NCBI GenBank assembly: GCA_907163375.1
Contig: CAJQUW010016168.1
Span: 372,001 to 436,000, forward strand
Direction of reading: 5' to 3'
Source of the DNA: Prostheceraeus crozeri
Lineage: Eukaryota > Platyhelminthes > Polycladida > Euryleptidae
DNA: 64,000 bases
The translations under genes and the position numbers were made by a program. The stretch's first letter is position 1. Each line of letters starts with the position of its first letter. The notes beneath the pieces were generated by a model. That model was not told the DNA's origin and made no database searches. It worked only from the letters and a program-made list of their open reading frames with translations. Shown one piece after another: positions 33,035-44,616 of the stretch.

Positions 33035-34302
33035 TTAAGAATTGTGATGTCTGTATGAATGCATGTCTAATTGTGAAGTCAGATTGTAGTGTGGCAGTTC
33101 ATATTTCCTGTTTATTGTAGGTTTCAAGTATGTGATTGCTTTGGCTTCTGTTATTGTTGTGTCTCGTGTGTTGAACAGTTTGCTAATGAGACCGACCTGA
33201 AAATTTCCGATGCTGCCCTCTCCATTGTGTTTATCTTGCAGATGTTGGTATAAGGCACTGGTGATGCTTTTATTTTCTATAGCTCTTTTGTGTTCTTGAT
33301 GTCTCGTTTTTAGCATCCTCGCTGTTTTGCCGATGTAAAATTCTCCGCAATGTACACATATGTACTGATACACTACAAAGCGGTCTCTACAAGTATATTA
33401 CTGTTTACTAAGTCCTTACAAATACTACAGTCGCAAGATTTATTATTATTACTATTTTTTAAAAAAGACGCTGAATTACAGCCATACTCATTTGTCAAAC
33501 TTATTGGTAAGCTATACTTCTTAATTAATTTACTCGTATTAACCTTACGGTTGCAGCGATCAGTAACATACGGTAGCTTGAAATTTACATTCCCATCTTG
33601 ACGTGCTTTACTTTGCTTCCTTAAAATACTTATATTCGTATCTTTTTTGTTGTAGCCATTATTTTCTAAGATATTTTCAAATTTGGAAAGGTTCTCTTTT
33701 CTGAGTTCGGGGTCATTGGACCGTTTGCTTATAGTGTTAATGCTATTCCTAACATAGTTAGACTTTACATGCGCAGGTAAGAACGAGTCTTTTCTAAGAA
33801 CGATGCCCGAATGGCATTCCTTTTGATACCAGGAGTACTCTAAATTTCCCCCCCTTATGCGAATTTGAATATCCAAAAAAGGTAACCAATTTTGTGGTTT
33901 TGGTGCTTCTATTGAAAACTTGATATTAGTATTAATAGACTCGAAAGCTTCTCGAATTGACCTGAAGTAGTCTTCATCGTATTCTAACGGACCGATAATA
34001 ATGTCATCTATGTATCGCTTGTATATACTTGGGTTGAAATTTAACTTTTCTAAAGCATTAGTTTCTATTTTATGCATAAAAATTATTGCAAAAGGCGGTG
34101 CCAAATGGCATCCCATAAGAACGCCTCTAATTTGCTTATAGATTTTATCATTGTACTTTATTTCATAATTGTAGCAAACAAAGCGTAGTAATTTTTCTAC
34201 GTTTTCAATATTTATCCCAAAGTTCTCAATTTTATCCCAATTATTTCGCAAATGTTCAATATTATATTGTATACCCACTGCTAATGGAATGCTTGGGTAC
34301 AA
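33035..34302 (-). pseudogene. Truncated inverted PLE copy (RT C-terminal part and GIY-YIG)
   Basis: The minus strand repeats residues from YPSIPLAVGIQ to the C-terminus of the intact copy. It is broken by a one-base deletion in a T run near 33398, which separates the RT-containing frame (34302-33373) from the GIY-YIG frame (33373-33035). The RT motif here reads GVLMGC instead of GVPMGC. It lacks the N-terminal third. Confidence 0.88.
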
Positions 34303-34352
34303 GTTTTTTACGTCAAGCGAAATAAATACGTGGTTATTATTGATGACAGAGT

Positions 34353-36701
34353 ATGAGAAGTGTGACAGAGTATGTCTTGAACAACACGAAGTTAGTGGTG
34401 GAACATGAGGAGAAGACCATGTTCAGAAAGCACAGTAAGAAGTGGTTGAGACTCTGTGGTTTTCACTACCCACTTTGTAATGATTTTTATAAATGTGCTA
34501 AGCAGCCTTGTTTTCCCTATCAAATCAACATAAACAACAACTCGACTAATCACTCAACTCCAGACACCAAGTTTACTAATGAGACCTACTTGGAGATTCC
34601 CGATGCTGTAGGGGATTTTCTAAATAAAGGACCTAAGCATAGGTTACCTAATAAAATTGATAAGTCTTTTTGGGAAAAGGTTTCTTTGAACTTTGAAGCC
34701 CTAAAATATAATTTACGTTGGAGCGATAGGATGAAAGATGAGCCTAAGGATGAAACAGTACTAAAGGTTCCGTTCACTAAGAATTCATTTCGTTTGCCGC
34801 CTAAGATGAGCGAAGAATTAGAAAATAAGTTAATTTGTTTTGAAAATGATCTAAAAGAAATTTTAGACTGCGAAACAGCAAAACTTAGAAAAAACAAATC
34901 TTATGTAGATATTAATAAAAAAAGTAAAAAGACTAAAGCTTTTCTAAATAGAAATGATCTACAATGCGTGAGGTCGGATAAAACCAATCAATTCGTACTC
35001 TGTAAAACTGAGGACTACATTGATAAGAACGAAGCTTTTCTTCAAGATGAAGATACTTACCAAATACTAGAAAAAAGTAAAAGAGACGCCATCGAAAAAC
35101 AAGCGAATAAACTAATAAAAACCGCGATTAAGGACAGTACGTTACTCTTTCAAAGCGAGAGGTTAACAAGTACAGGGAGTAATCCAGCAAACTTCTTTAC
35201 TTTTATTAAAGATCACAAAGAAAAGTCAGAAGAGGGTTTTCCGGTTCGACCGATAGCCTCAGTCAACAACACACCGGTTGAGAAAATAGACTGGGTTGTT
35301 TCAAAAATATTAACACAAGCCCTAAGTTTTGTTCCGGCACATCTAACTAAGACTGATGATCTAATTTTAGCTCTAGACAGTTTTGGTAGCATCAATAATA
35401 ACCACGTATTTATTTCGCTTGACGTAAAAAACTTGTACCCAAGCATTCCATTAGCAGTGGGTATACAATATAATATTGAACATTTGCGAAATAATTGGGA
35501 TAAAATTGAGAACTTTGGGATAAATATTGAAAACGTAGAAAAATTACTACGCTTTGTTTGCTACAATTATGAAATAAAGTACAATGATAAAATCTATAAG
35601 CAAATTAGAGGCGTTCCTATGGGATGCCATTTGGCACCGCCTTTTGCAATAATTTTTATGCATAAAATAGAAACTAATGCTTTAGAAAAGTTAAATTTCA
35701 ACCCAAGTATATACAAGCGATACATAGATGACATTATTATCGGTCCGTTAGAATACGATGAAGACTACTTCAGGTCAATTCGAGAAGCTTTCGAGTCTAT
35801 TAATACTAATATCAAGTTTTCAATAGAAGCACCAAAACCACAAAATTGGTTACCTTTTTTGGATATTCAAATTCGCATAAGGGGGGGAAATTTAGAGTAC
35901 TCCTGGTATCAAAAGGAATGCCATTCGGGCATCGTTCTTAGAAAAGACTCGTTCTTACCTGCGCATGTAAAGTCTAACTATGTTAGGAATAGCATTAACA
36001 CTATAAGCAAACGGTCCAATGACCCCGAACTCAGAAAAGAGAACCTTTCCAAATTTGAAAATATCTTAGAAAATAATGGCTACAACAAAAAAGATACGAA
36101 TATAAGTATTTTAAGGAAGCAAAGTAAAGCACGTCAAGATGGGAATGTAAATTTCAAGCTACCGTATGTTACTGATCGCTGCAACCGTAAGGTTAATACG
36201 AGTAAATTAATTAAGAAGTATAGCTTACCAATAAGTTTGACAAATGAGTATGGCTGTAATTCAGCGTCTTTTTTAAAAAATAGTAATAATAATAAATCTT
36301 GCGACTGTAGTATTTGTAAGGACTTAGTAAACAGTAAATATACTTGTAGAGACCGCTTTGTAATGTATCAGTACATATGTGTACATTGCGGAGAATTTTA
36401 CATCGGCAAAACAGCGAGGATGCTAAAAACGAGACATCAAGAACACAAAAGAGCTATAGAAAATAAAAGCATCACCAGTGCCTTATACCAACATCTGCAA
36501 GATAAACACAATGGAGAGGGCAGCATCGGAAATTTTCAGGTTGGTCTCATTAGCAAACTGTTCAACACACGAGACACAACAATAACAGAAGCCAAAGCAA
36601 TCACATACTTGAAACCTACAATAAACAGGAAATATGAACTGCCACACTACAATCTGACTTCACAATTAGACATGCATTCATACAGACATCACAATTCTTA
36701 A
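34353..36701 (+). CDS. Penelope-like element polyprotein, intact (RT + GIY-YIG endonuclease)
   Basis: A single 782-codon frame encodes, in order: a basic Cys-containing N-terminal region; fingers motifs (FFTFIKDHK, VRPIASVNNTP); RT core motifs YPSIP, GVPMGCHLAPPFA and the catalytic RYIDDIIIG near residues 430-470; a thumb region; a Cys-rich linker (CDCSICKDL, YTCRDRF); and the GIY-YIG nuclease (YQYICVHCGEFYIGKTARML, with downstream Arg and Glu). Length and order match PLEs, whose RT is related to telomerase and whose nuclease nicks the target. No stop or frameshift is seen, so the copy could be active if transcribed. Confidence 0.92.
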   Translation: MRSVTEYVLNNTKLVVEHEEKTMFRKHSKKWLRLCGFHYPLCNDFYKCAKQPCFPYQININNNSTNHSTPDTKFTNETYLEIPDAVGDFLNKGPKHRLPNKIDKSFWEKVSLNFEALKYNLRWSDRMKDEPKDETVLKVPFTKNSFRLPPKMSEELENKLICFENDLKEILDCETAKLRKNKSYVDINKKSKKTKAFLNRNDLQCVRSDKTNQFVLCKTEDYIDKNEAFLQDEDTYQILEKSKRDAIEKQANKLIKTAIKDSTLLFQSERLTSTGSNPANFFTFIKDHKEKSEEGFPVRPIASVNNTPVEKIDWVVSKILTQALSFVPAHLTKTDDLILALDSFGSINNNHVFISLDVKNLYPSIPLAVGIQYNIEHLRNNWDKIENFGINIENVEKLLRFVCYNYEIKYNDKIYKQIRGVPMGCHLAPPFAIIFMHKIETNALEKLNFNPSIYKRYIDDIIIGPLEYDEDYFRSIREAFESINTNIKFSIEAPKPQNWLPFLDIQIRIRGGNLEYSWYQKECHSGIVLRKDSFLPAHVKSNYVRNSINTISKRSNDPELRKENLSKFENILENNGYNKKDTNISILRKQSKARQDGNVNFKLPYVTDRCNRKVNTSKLIKKYSLPISLTNEYGCNSASFLKNSNNNKSCDCSICKDLVNSKYTCRDRFVMYQYICVHCGEFYIGKTARMLKTRHQEHKRAIENKSITSALYQHLQDKHNGEGSIGNFQVGLISKLFNTRDTTITEAKAITYLKPTINRKYELPHYNLTSQLDMHSYRHHNS

Positions 36702-36975
36702 TATCACTCACTCTTCATATATCTTCACACGGCTTGCTTGGCCCGTAACGCTATTGTAAGATCGACCAACGAAGGCGCTGGACGCCGAAGATCAGTCAGT
36801 TTACTTTTGGAATTTTTACTTTTGAATATTACTTCGACCTAAAACTACTCGGGGAGTTTTCGCTGCTAATGTGGACAGCCGCTGTCTGGAACATCCAGTA
36901 GAATGCACGTTGCAGAGCTGGAAAAATCCCTCTGAAATCATGCTTATTATCATGCTCTCAATGATGTTAGTTATG

Positions 36976-39235
36976 CAGGCCTGTGATTACTCCTCAAATT
37001 CCTCAGATTCCTCAAATTTGTTTATTGCTCCTCAAATTCTCAAAAATTCCTCAAATATAGCTTAGCCATGAGAAATTCCTCAAATACGACACACTGCGGA
37101 CTAAATGTCGGATAATGTATTGTTTTTGGCGAATGGCGATGATATGTAAACTTCCAAACAAGAAGCTAAGATAGAATCCTGTAACATGTACCCTACATAC
37201 ATGCTGCTAATCAATTCATGAATCACTCATGATTTATTACTTTTCTTTTTCTTCTCTTATGATTTTAGATAGCGTAATCCCGCTGTGCTAGCTAGATCTG
37301 ATATTTTGATTGGAAACAGACCTGTCCTTTATCATCTGAATGGGTAGACTGTTAAATAGAACATTTTCAATTTATAAGTGATAAACATAAGACTGTTAAA
37401 TAGAACATTTTCAATTTATAAGTGATAAACATAATTTTGAAAAGAGCGACTTACTCACCAATTCGTTCCACATGAGGAGAGGAGAACCGTTGCTTGTCCT
37501 TCTAGTAAGTATTTTCAAATTTCTAGACATTTTAATGATTTTCTGTTAACCATGTCATATTTAGCACATCAAAAATTAACCAGTCGTTAACTTGTTTTTT
37601 TAATTTTGTTACCTTGACGCACTTTGTTGCGTTGAATACGTTGAATGTCGTTTTCATTTCTGCAAGCTACAGGGCTGCAGATGTTCCGGTTCGTCCGGAC
37701 TTATTTTGCTAAGCAGAGAAGTTGTCCGAAGTTATTGTCTGTCGAACTCACTCATTAAATGCTTTCACGTATTTAATGAGTGAAACACTGCGATCAACCT
37801 ACAGAAATTGTATATTTGAACCTTGCAATTTTTTACTTCTAACTTCATAATATTGCTTAGAATTCCAACAACAAAATGCACATTCAATTATTTTCATTAA
37901 TTATCTTGACCTTTTTCACAACGTTCTTTATATGTTTCTGCGACTATATGGCTGCTAAATGCATGCCTGTACTTCTTAAAGAACTTAAGGATATCGATCT
38001 TCCATATCCATTATATGATAACGTAGTCCAGCCCACTTGGATTTCAGTGCTCTTATCAACTGAAGCGTTTGTTTCACTCTCTTCCATTTTATTTCCGCTG
38101 AACATGAACACATCCGATGGGGTTAAGCGGATGGTCCCTAAATTTAGTGTCTACAAGCCTCCTGGTCACTAGCGTGCGGGGGTTGGAAGCGTATGAAGCT
38201 CGGCTATCTCATGAGTTTTTTTACTGCTGCATTTTCCAGGGTTTGCCGACCGACATTTATCCTGGATGAATTATTCACGTATAGATCGTTTTCATAATTT
38301 GCTGAACACAGGTTGGTGTGAAACTAGTGCACACATTGCTTATCGTTGCATCTTGCATGTGAACTTAGATTAATTAAGACATTGAACCACATAGTACTGG
38401 GTTGGTAGATTTTCAACATGGGTCTACTACAAGATGTGGACGTCAATATCTCTGCGCGACTTCATGTGAATAGAGGTGATAATCTTTCACTCTTTGCCTG
38501 CATGAGACCAACAACTCAACTGGCAAGCCTGTTCCCGACACTTGTTTTGTGTTGTATGAGAGAATTCATGTTCATTTGAATGTAGATCGGAGCGATATGA
38601 TCAAGCGTTAACAAGTAAACAAAACCCACCAAAACTTATGTAGCATAAAGTAATATTAATAAATTAGTGTGTAATGTGGCGTATCCTTCATAATATATTA
38701 CTGACTTTTTTAAGTCACAAGCATTCCGTCAACGATATTAAGCTTTCTATACTTATGGGTTACTCTCCTCCCAAATTTGTCTAAAGTCCGTAAAAATTTA
38801 TCGTTGCAAGCCCCAGATGCATGTGGTTGAGGATATATCCTACATTCAAAAAATTACAGTGTACAAATCTGACAAGCATCATTGAATTGGAGACGATAGC
38901 GTGAAGGAGAGGGATATCAGCAGCTTGATCTGACATCCTCTGTTCGACACATTCTAAGCAGATAATACTTGAGGCAACAAATTAATTTCGTAACAACGCG
39001 GGAAGTGATTATGACCAAGTCAGTATTCCTTTGCAATATACACAACTTCAAAAAGTGCGGTTTGGTCAACCCTTGGGTTGCCGTCTTCGTTGTGACTTTC
39101 ATGATTTGAAGTTTGGCCTAAAATCCGTGCTAAAATTTGTAGTTTTTCTTGTAATTATCATATTAGGCTCTGTTTCCATTCCTCAAATTTTTCACAAAAA
39201 ATCCTCAATTTTTTCATAGGCTTATCACAGGCCTG
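36976..39235. mobile_element. DNA transposon of unknown type with 6-bp duplication (2,260 bp)
   Basis: The ends are CAGGCCTGTGATTACTCC and, reversed, CAGGCCTGTGATAAGCC, flanked on both sides by GTTATG (36970-36975 and 39236-39241). CCTCAAATT-type repeats follow each end. The interior holds an unassigned 98-residue frame (37876-38172) with a hydrophobic start, and no recognisable transposase. CAGG ends with a 6-bp duplication fit the hAT6 group or another 6-bp superfamily such as Dada. Confidence 0.65.
37347..37434. repeat. 44-bp tandem duplication
   Basis: Two adjacent 44-base copies of a unit beginning GACTGTTAAATAGAACATTT appear identical, indicating a recent local duplication within the unclassified DNA transposon. 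Confidence 0.9.
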
Positions 39236-39313
39236 GTTATGCATATGAATCACTTGCTAATATCATCGCGTCAGCTATGTTACACAGCTGTGCATGCTTT
39301 CGTGTGTTGAAAT

Positions 39314-40690
39314 TAGTGTTGGCATTTTGTATGAAAAATATTTTCATAATTTTTCATGATGAGATTTTTCAGAAAAAATGAAAAATAAACGAATAATGTG
39401 AAAAAATGAAAAAAAGCGAAAATGTGAAAAAATGAAAATAAGCGAAAAAAATTGAAAACATGAAGAAATCAGAATGACACATGTAATCCAATTTCATTTA
39501 TTCCTCTTTATGATCTAGCCCCACCCGAAGCTTGTTTTCCTAACCTCAAGTCCACATTGCAGGCGAGCATTCATAGTATTGTTTATTAACTTTCGACCTG
39601 TTTGATGACTCATTCTGTTCCTTCTTTTGTTGCGGAAAAATCCTTGGAGGCTGAATGACCTCTCCACAGAGGCTGATGTTGGTGAGATCGAGAGGAGACG
39701 TGTGGCAATAGCAAGCATGGAAGATGTGGTGTGGAAGGCCTGCCACCAGCTTTGAGGGGGAGTTTTTTCGCAACCCCAAGACCTTCTTAATCACTCTTTC
39801 TTCCTTTCCAAACGCCGATCCATAAAAAGTTGGGTTCAAAGCCTCCCGTCATCGCACGTAAGACAGCTAATTCTGCAATAAGAATCGATTGCATTTCTTC
39901 TGATGTTGCTAAGGGTACCGAGTTCAACCCTCTACCCATGAAGTGAGACTTCATTAAGTTCGCAGAGAACGCCGCTCTCACGAAGTCTTTCCAGTGTTGA
40001 AATTTCATGACCATCAATTGCTCATCAAAAGCGGAGAGCACTGCAAAGATTCAGTAACGAAGACGTCGCTAGGCTCTCGGAAAATAACAGGAATTACCAA
40101 AATTCCGGTCATGTCGGCCTCAACCAGGAGAATCCAAGTTGAAATGGGTCTAATGATGCTCAGCAAACCGTCCAAATTGTAAACGAAGAATCTTCTTAAA
40201 ATCTTGACACAGACCTACAATGGCAAGAGTTGGGTATCGGTAGACCTAACTAATGTTTTCACCTAATCTTGTTTATGATCTGGTTGAATATTGAATATTT
40301 AAAACTAGAACCTCATTTGATAACTCAATTGAACGTTAATAGAGTACTCGTACCTTTCACTTGGTAAGCAAAAAGCTGGCAAAAAGCAAAATACTGACGA
40401 TTTTTGCACATCAATGCTCCTAACGTTTCAACCATTGACCCAATTGACTTTATATTTGAAATGCTGACAATTCAGGGCATGAGGATCATTACATCTATTC
40501 ATGTTACCTAAAAATTCTCAATAAGTAAAAAGTTACTCAGCGTGAGAAAATTAGTAACCTGACAAAAATTAAGGATTCTGTCAATTTTTATCGTCTTACT
40601 AATTCTTCAAGCGTTCGAGATTTATTTTAATATTTTTCAATGAAACAAATTACATCGAAAAATTTCATGTTTTTCATCGTGCCAGCACTA
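39314..40690 (-). mobile_element. hAT transposon, decayed (1,377 bp)
   Basis: Ends TAGTGTTGGCATTTTG and, reversed, TAGTGCTGGCACGATG, with a perfect 8-bp flanking duplication GTTGAAAT (39306-39313 and 40691-40698). ATGAAAAATATTTTCA-type subterminal repeats are on both sides. The interior holds a broken minus-strand hAT transposase fragment. The short length shows internal deletion. Confidence 0.88.
39515..40041 (-). pseudogene. hAT transposase C-terminal fragment, frameshifted
   Basis: The frame ending at 39515 reads LLSISPTSASVERSFSLQGF then NKRRNRMSHQTGRKLI, the hallmark hAT C-terminal dimerisation domain. Upstream pieces in other frames (39839-39546 and 40041-39787) contain PTFYGSAFGKEERVIKKVLG and FDEQLMVMKFQHWKD. 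At least two frameshifts separate them. The N-terminal zinc finger and catalytic core are not visible. Confidence 0.85.
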
Positions 40691-40698
40691 GTTGAAAT

Positions 40699-41911
40699 CA
40701 TTATTGTCAATGCACTTGATATTCATGAAGAACATAAATCAGAAAATAGTCACTCTTTCAACTTTTCCCTACCAGTACCATGACCTCATCTTGCTTCACT
40801 GTGATTGCAAGAAATCGAATGGGACCATAGCAATAGGTTGACATACAATCGACGATCATCAAGGGTCAATAAGGAATCGAGCGAGTCATTGGGTGATAGA
40901 ATCAATCAGAAGTCATCACATCGTCACCGTTTCCCCCGCGAAGAATGCAAGTAATTACATGAACTTGATTAGACTGAGTACTCACTGCTACGAGTCATCT
41001 AGTTCTAGCATATAGTTGTGACTTTTTGGCCTCCAGAATTTTAAGGATTTTTGTGAAAAAAATTGAGATTGCTTTCTATATTTTTTCAAAATATGTTAAC
41101 TTTGGTATTGGCAGGGGCATTGAAGGGCTCCAATAAAAGTTTAAATTTGTAAGTGGCTCAAAAAGTTTCAGCATGTCGATAGCATTTAATTTCCTTGATG
41201 CATGTAAGCATATCTATAATTAATTCCATGAACATGAAATGCGTTTGTGATCAATTTGAATAATAATTTGGATCGATTTTTGAACAATTTGGTTTGTATG
41301 AAGCTCATGCCGTGGATATCTATTAAGATTCACCAAGTGTATAGTCCAGGAGCTGACGCTATTCAAGTTTCTTACGATTCAGAATTGCGTGGCTCGGATG
41401 CACGATTAATAGAAGATCGCTAGCTTATTTGATTTTCTTGAATTCAGTGATTAGACGTTTGCGGCTATTCTAGTTTTCATTAGCTTGGAATTTTAGACCA
41501 TTAATGTCACCAGTGATTCAGTTCCATAAAAATTGAGTTGGCTAAAATGCTGTTGATTGATGCTAGTAATGCCAAACTTGTTAATATTAATTAATATTGT
41601 TTTTTTATTGTCAACAACTTGTGCTTTTTCTGATGGTGTGTTCGGCACACTCAGTCTTTTGAAAAGAAGCTTTGTTGATTTTCTGTTACCGGTACGTTCT
41701 CTTGGACAAAGCTCGCATCGCCTCTGTTTCGGTACCAGTTGGTTGATAGGTCTCACTGGCGATCTTGCTGGCTCAGGTGCGTTGCCCTCCCTACAACCAA
41801 TCAGAGACGAGGACAATTGAAGTAGAATGCGTTGTCGAGCTGTCCACTTCTTTGTTCATATTCTGGATGCCTGCAGAGAAATCAAACCAGCGTGTTAAAC
41901 GAGCATATATT
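40699..41911. other. Intronic interval, nothing recognised
   Basis: No coding region or bounded repeat was identified. Open frames on both strands at 41493-41820 overlap each other and have no known domain. Confidence 0.5.
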
Positions 41912-41916
41912 CAAAA

Positions 41917-42219
41917 TGTATGCAGTCATGTTTTGTCCAAGGATGTATGATGTCTTCTGCTTGTGTTCCCTCTCTCTCTCTATTTGTGTTGCCGTTGCCG
42001 GCTTTGCTGTGGTCTGTTGTGTGTGACGTCATTCTGCTGCCTTAATTGATCGCGACATCTCCTCTCTTCCCAGCTCTGCCTTTGACGTCATTATTAGTGA
42101 AAATGTGACTATACAGCTGAGACTCGTGTCTCACGCGCGCCTATTAATTGAATGCTGACTGAGTAATCAAATAGAAACAGAATCGACACAACACGCTTGT
42201 CCGTCTTTTTCCTTCTACA
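41917..42219 (+). repeat. Left LTR
   Basis: Starts TGTATGCAGTC and ends CCTTCTACA. It contains a (CT)n tract and repeated TGACGTCATT elements, a CRE/ATF-type palindrome that could act in the LTR promoter. Confidence 0.9.
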
Positions 42220-42235
42220 AGCTATCACGGCGCAA

Positions 42236-42740
42236 ATGAGGCTGATAGATTCGGTAAAGAAGTTCTCCGGTGGAGCTGGCGAGGATGTCGAACAGTGGTT
42301 CGACAAGTTTCTTCTCACCGGGACATTGTCATTGAAAAATCAGAAGAGAAGACCGAGACACGGTTAGCGAAAATCCTGCCTATCTTCCTTGAAGGACCTG
42401 CTTATGCTACATGGAAGCAAATGTCAACTTCGAAACAGGCAGATCTCAATTCGGTAAAGTCAGAACTGCTGCGCGTGTTCGGTTGATCGCGATGGCGGGC
42501 CTGGCAGGATCTGAAAGGAGTCAAATTCATCCATGGAGATTCTGTTGACGTCCTAGCAGATCAGATCAAGTGTTCGCTCCGAGTTATGGTTGGTGATGGA
42601 AATCCGATTCCAGACGAGCTCGTGTCCTTCTACTTGGTCGATTCCCTACCAATTCAAGTATCAAGCCAGGTCAAACTTCAGTGCAGGGAGACGATGTAGC
42701 TCTCATCAATCGTATCGTGCGCGAAGTCCCTCCTCACCAA
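42236..42740 (+). pseudogene. Gag-like region, frameshifted
   Basis: ATG at 42236 begins a short frame with DSVKKFSGGAGEDVEQWFDKF, typical of gypsy capsid starts. The frame then breaks and continues at 42295-42486 with PIFLEGPAYATWKQM, ending in a TGA, and on to about 42700 in further pieces. It is interrupted by at least one frameshift and one stop. Confidence 0.7.
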
Positions 42741-42750
42741 CCCATCCGAG

Positions 42751-43368
42751 TTGACAGACTTGGCTGCGGCAGGAACAGTCGGTAACCGCCATTACAATTC
42801 GGAGAGACCGCCGAAGCCTCGCTGTGGAAGTTGCCGTCGCGTGGGGCACAGTCAACAGGAGTGCCACGACCATCTGCTACGGGTGTGGAGAAATCGGCCA
42901 TATTCGACCTTACTGTCGCAAACCAAGGAATTCGGGAAACGGACGTGCGGTGGCGGATGTGCCGGATCGTGCTGCCCCCGCAACAACGCTCTAATCCGGG
43001 ACATGTGGATCGACGGCTGCAGGAGAGGAGTGCTGATCGACACTGGATGCAGCAGAACACTAATAGGCGAGCATGGGGTCAGGTGGAGACGTCGCGAACA
43101 CTCTAGGCTAAGGCTTGAACTGATGAACAAAGATATGCTGTACACGAGAGGTTCTGTGTGTCTACGCTCTGTTGTAACTGAGGATGGTGTTGATGTTGGT
43201 CCGGTCACGGCTCATGTTGTTCATCGCTTGCCGCTTGAGGTGGACGTTGTTTTAGGTCTGGATGTCCTAGCTTGTAACGGCTTTGAGCTGTGTTTGCGTA
43301 ATGGGGATATTCCTGTGACGTTCTCTAAGACTGCTGCTGCTGCGGCTAGTATCGATACTTGCTCATGA
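42751..43368 (+). pseudogene. Nucleocapsid zinc knuckle and aspartic protease region
   Basis: The frame has a CCHC knuckle (CGSCRRVGHSQQEC). A second knuckle (CYGCGEIGHIRPYC) lies just after it in another frame, so a frameshift separates them. The protease follows near 43030 with GVLIDTGCSRTLIGEHG, containing the catalytic Asp-Thr-Gly, and VVLGLDVL further on, the flap-distal strand. The frame ends at 43368, overlapping the start of the RT frame. Confidence 0.75.
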
Positions 43369-44479
43369 CCCCGCAGGAAATAAACATAGTGGATGAAGAT
43401 TTCAGTGCGAGGTTTCAGGACGACCGATGGATTGTTAGTTGGTCTTTGAAAGGAGATATCTCCGATGAGTTACACAAATATCCTTTAGACTATGTAAAGT
43501 CAGAGCATCGTGCGGATTTTGATAAAGAAATAGAGACTTGGGTTAGTGAAGGAATTTTAATAAAACACGATAGGCATAAACATGGTAGCATTTGTGCATT
43601 TTTGCCGACTATGGCTGTAGAGCAAGAGAAAAGTGGCGAGAAGAAAATCCGACCGGTGTTAGATTATCGTCGCTTAAATTCCGCTGTTAAAAGTTTTTCG
43701 GGAGGATCGATGCCTTTATGCACCGACAGGCTTCGCGAATGGCGCAAAGGGGGTCAAATTGCTCTCTCTTTTAGATTTACGCAAAGCTTACTTACAAGTA
43801 CATGTAGACGAATCCTTGTGGTCTTATCAATGTGTCAAATGGCGTTGATAGAGATGATGAGATTTACGTATTGACCAGATTAGGTTTTGGTTTATCAGTA
43901 GCACCAAAGATCATGACAGCAATTGTCAACAAAGTAATTTCGCAGGATCAAGAATTGATAGAAGCAGTTTCGAGCTATGTTGATGACATATTTGTTGATA
44001 ACAGCAAAGTTAGTATAAATAAAGTTAAACATCATCTCATTTCGTGGGGATTGGAAACCAAGGAACCTGTCTGTCTCGGTGATTATTCAGGTACTCGTGT
44101 GCTAGGACTACACGTAAATGAAAACCTTCTGTGGTCTAGAGACAACGCTATTCCATCTCTCCCAAGTTCTCAGCTTACCCGCCGTCAAATTCACAGCATT
44201 GTAGGAAAGCTTGTGGGTCACTTTCCTGTTGCTGGGCCGCTTAGGGTCTATTGCAGCTATCTGCAACGCCTAACGGCATTAGCCAAGTGTGAATGGGATG
44301 AAATAGTCCCTGATGAAATAGCTAAGCTTGTTGTCCAGTTGATTAATGAGGTCAAGACTAACGGTGATCCTGTGAGGGGCAAGTTGCTTCTCTCTCCTAA
44401 TGAGCCGATTGTTGTTTGGGCTGACGCTAGTAACCTTGCCATAGCGATCGGAGATAATATTATCGAGGACGCGTCTTGA
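43359..44479 (+). pseudogene. Reverse transcriptase and RNase H region, frameshifted
   Basis: The first frame has VSEGILIKHD and IRPVLDYRRLNSAV (RT motifs 1-2). A frameshift around 43770-43860 hides the LDLRKAY-type motif. The second frame carries TRLGFGLSVAPKIM and the catalytic SYVDDIFVD. The RNase H start WADASNLAIAIGDNI follows before a stop at 44479; more RNase H sequence continues in another frame to about 44620. Confidence 0.82.
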
Positions 44480-44616
44480 CTCAGGCCACGGGCTGACGCA
44501 GCTCACATAAATTTGAGTGAGCTGGACGCTGTCATAAAAGGTCTCAACATGGCCTCGAGATGAGGAAATAGAAAGTTATCATTAAAACTGATTCTTCTAC
44601 TGTTTATAAATGGCTC

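Larger units (their letters stand above)
32816..36864 (+). mobile_element. Penelope-like retroelement: intact copy plus inverted 5'-truncated copy
   Basis: The unit is flanked by the 12-bp direct repeat CTAATGTGGACA (32804-32815 and 36865-36876). The right part is a complete plus-strand copy. The left part (about 32869-34344) is the reverse complement of 35391-36868, so two ~1.48-kb arms face each other around a ~1.05-kb unique segment that holds the 5' part of the ORF. Differences between arms are few: one Leu/Pro change and one missing T in a T run near 33398. Inverted partial copies are a known PLE habit, and the near-identity points to a recent single insertion. Confidence 0.88.

Noticed and set aside
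37876..38172. Small secreted or membrane protein (98 residues)
   Set aside because: It has a hydrophobic start, but it lies inside a transposon, has no recognisable homologue and no supporting signals. I left it as an unassigned frame.
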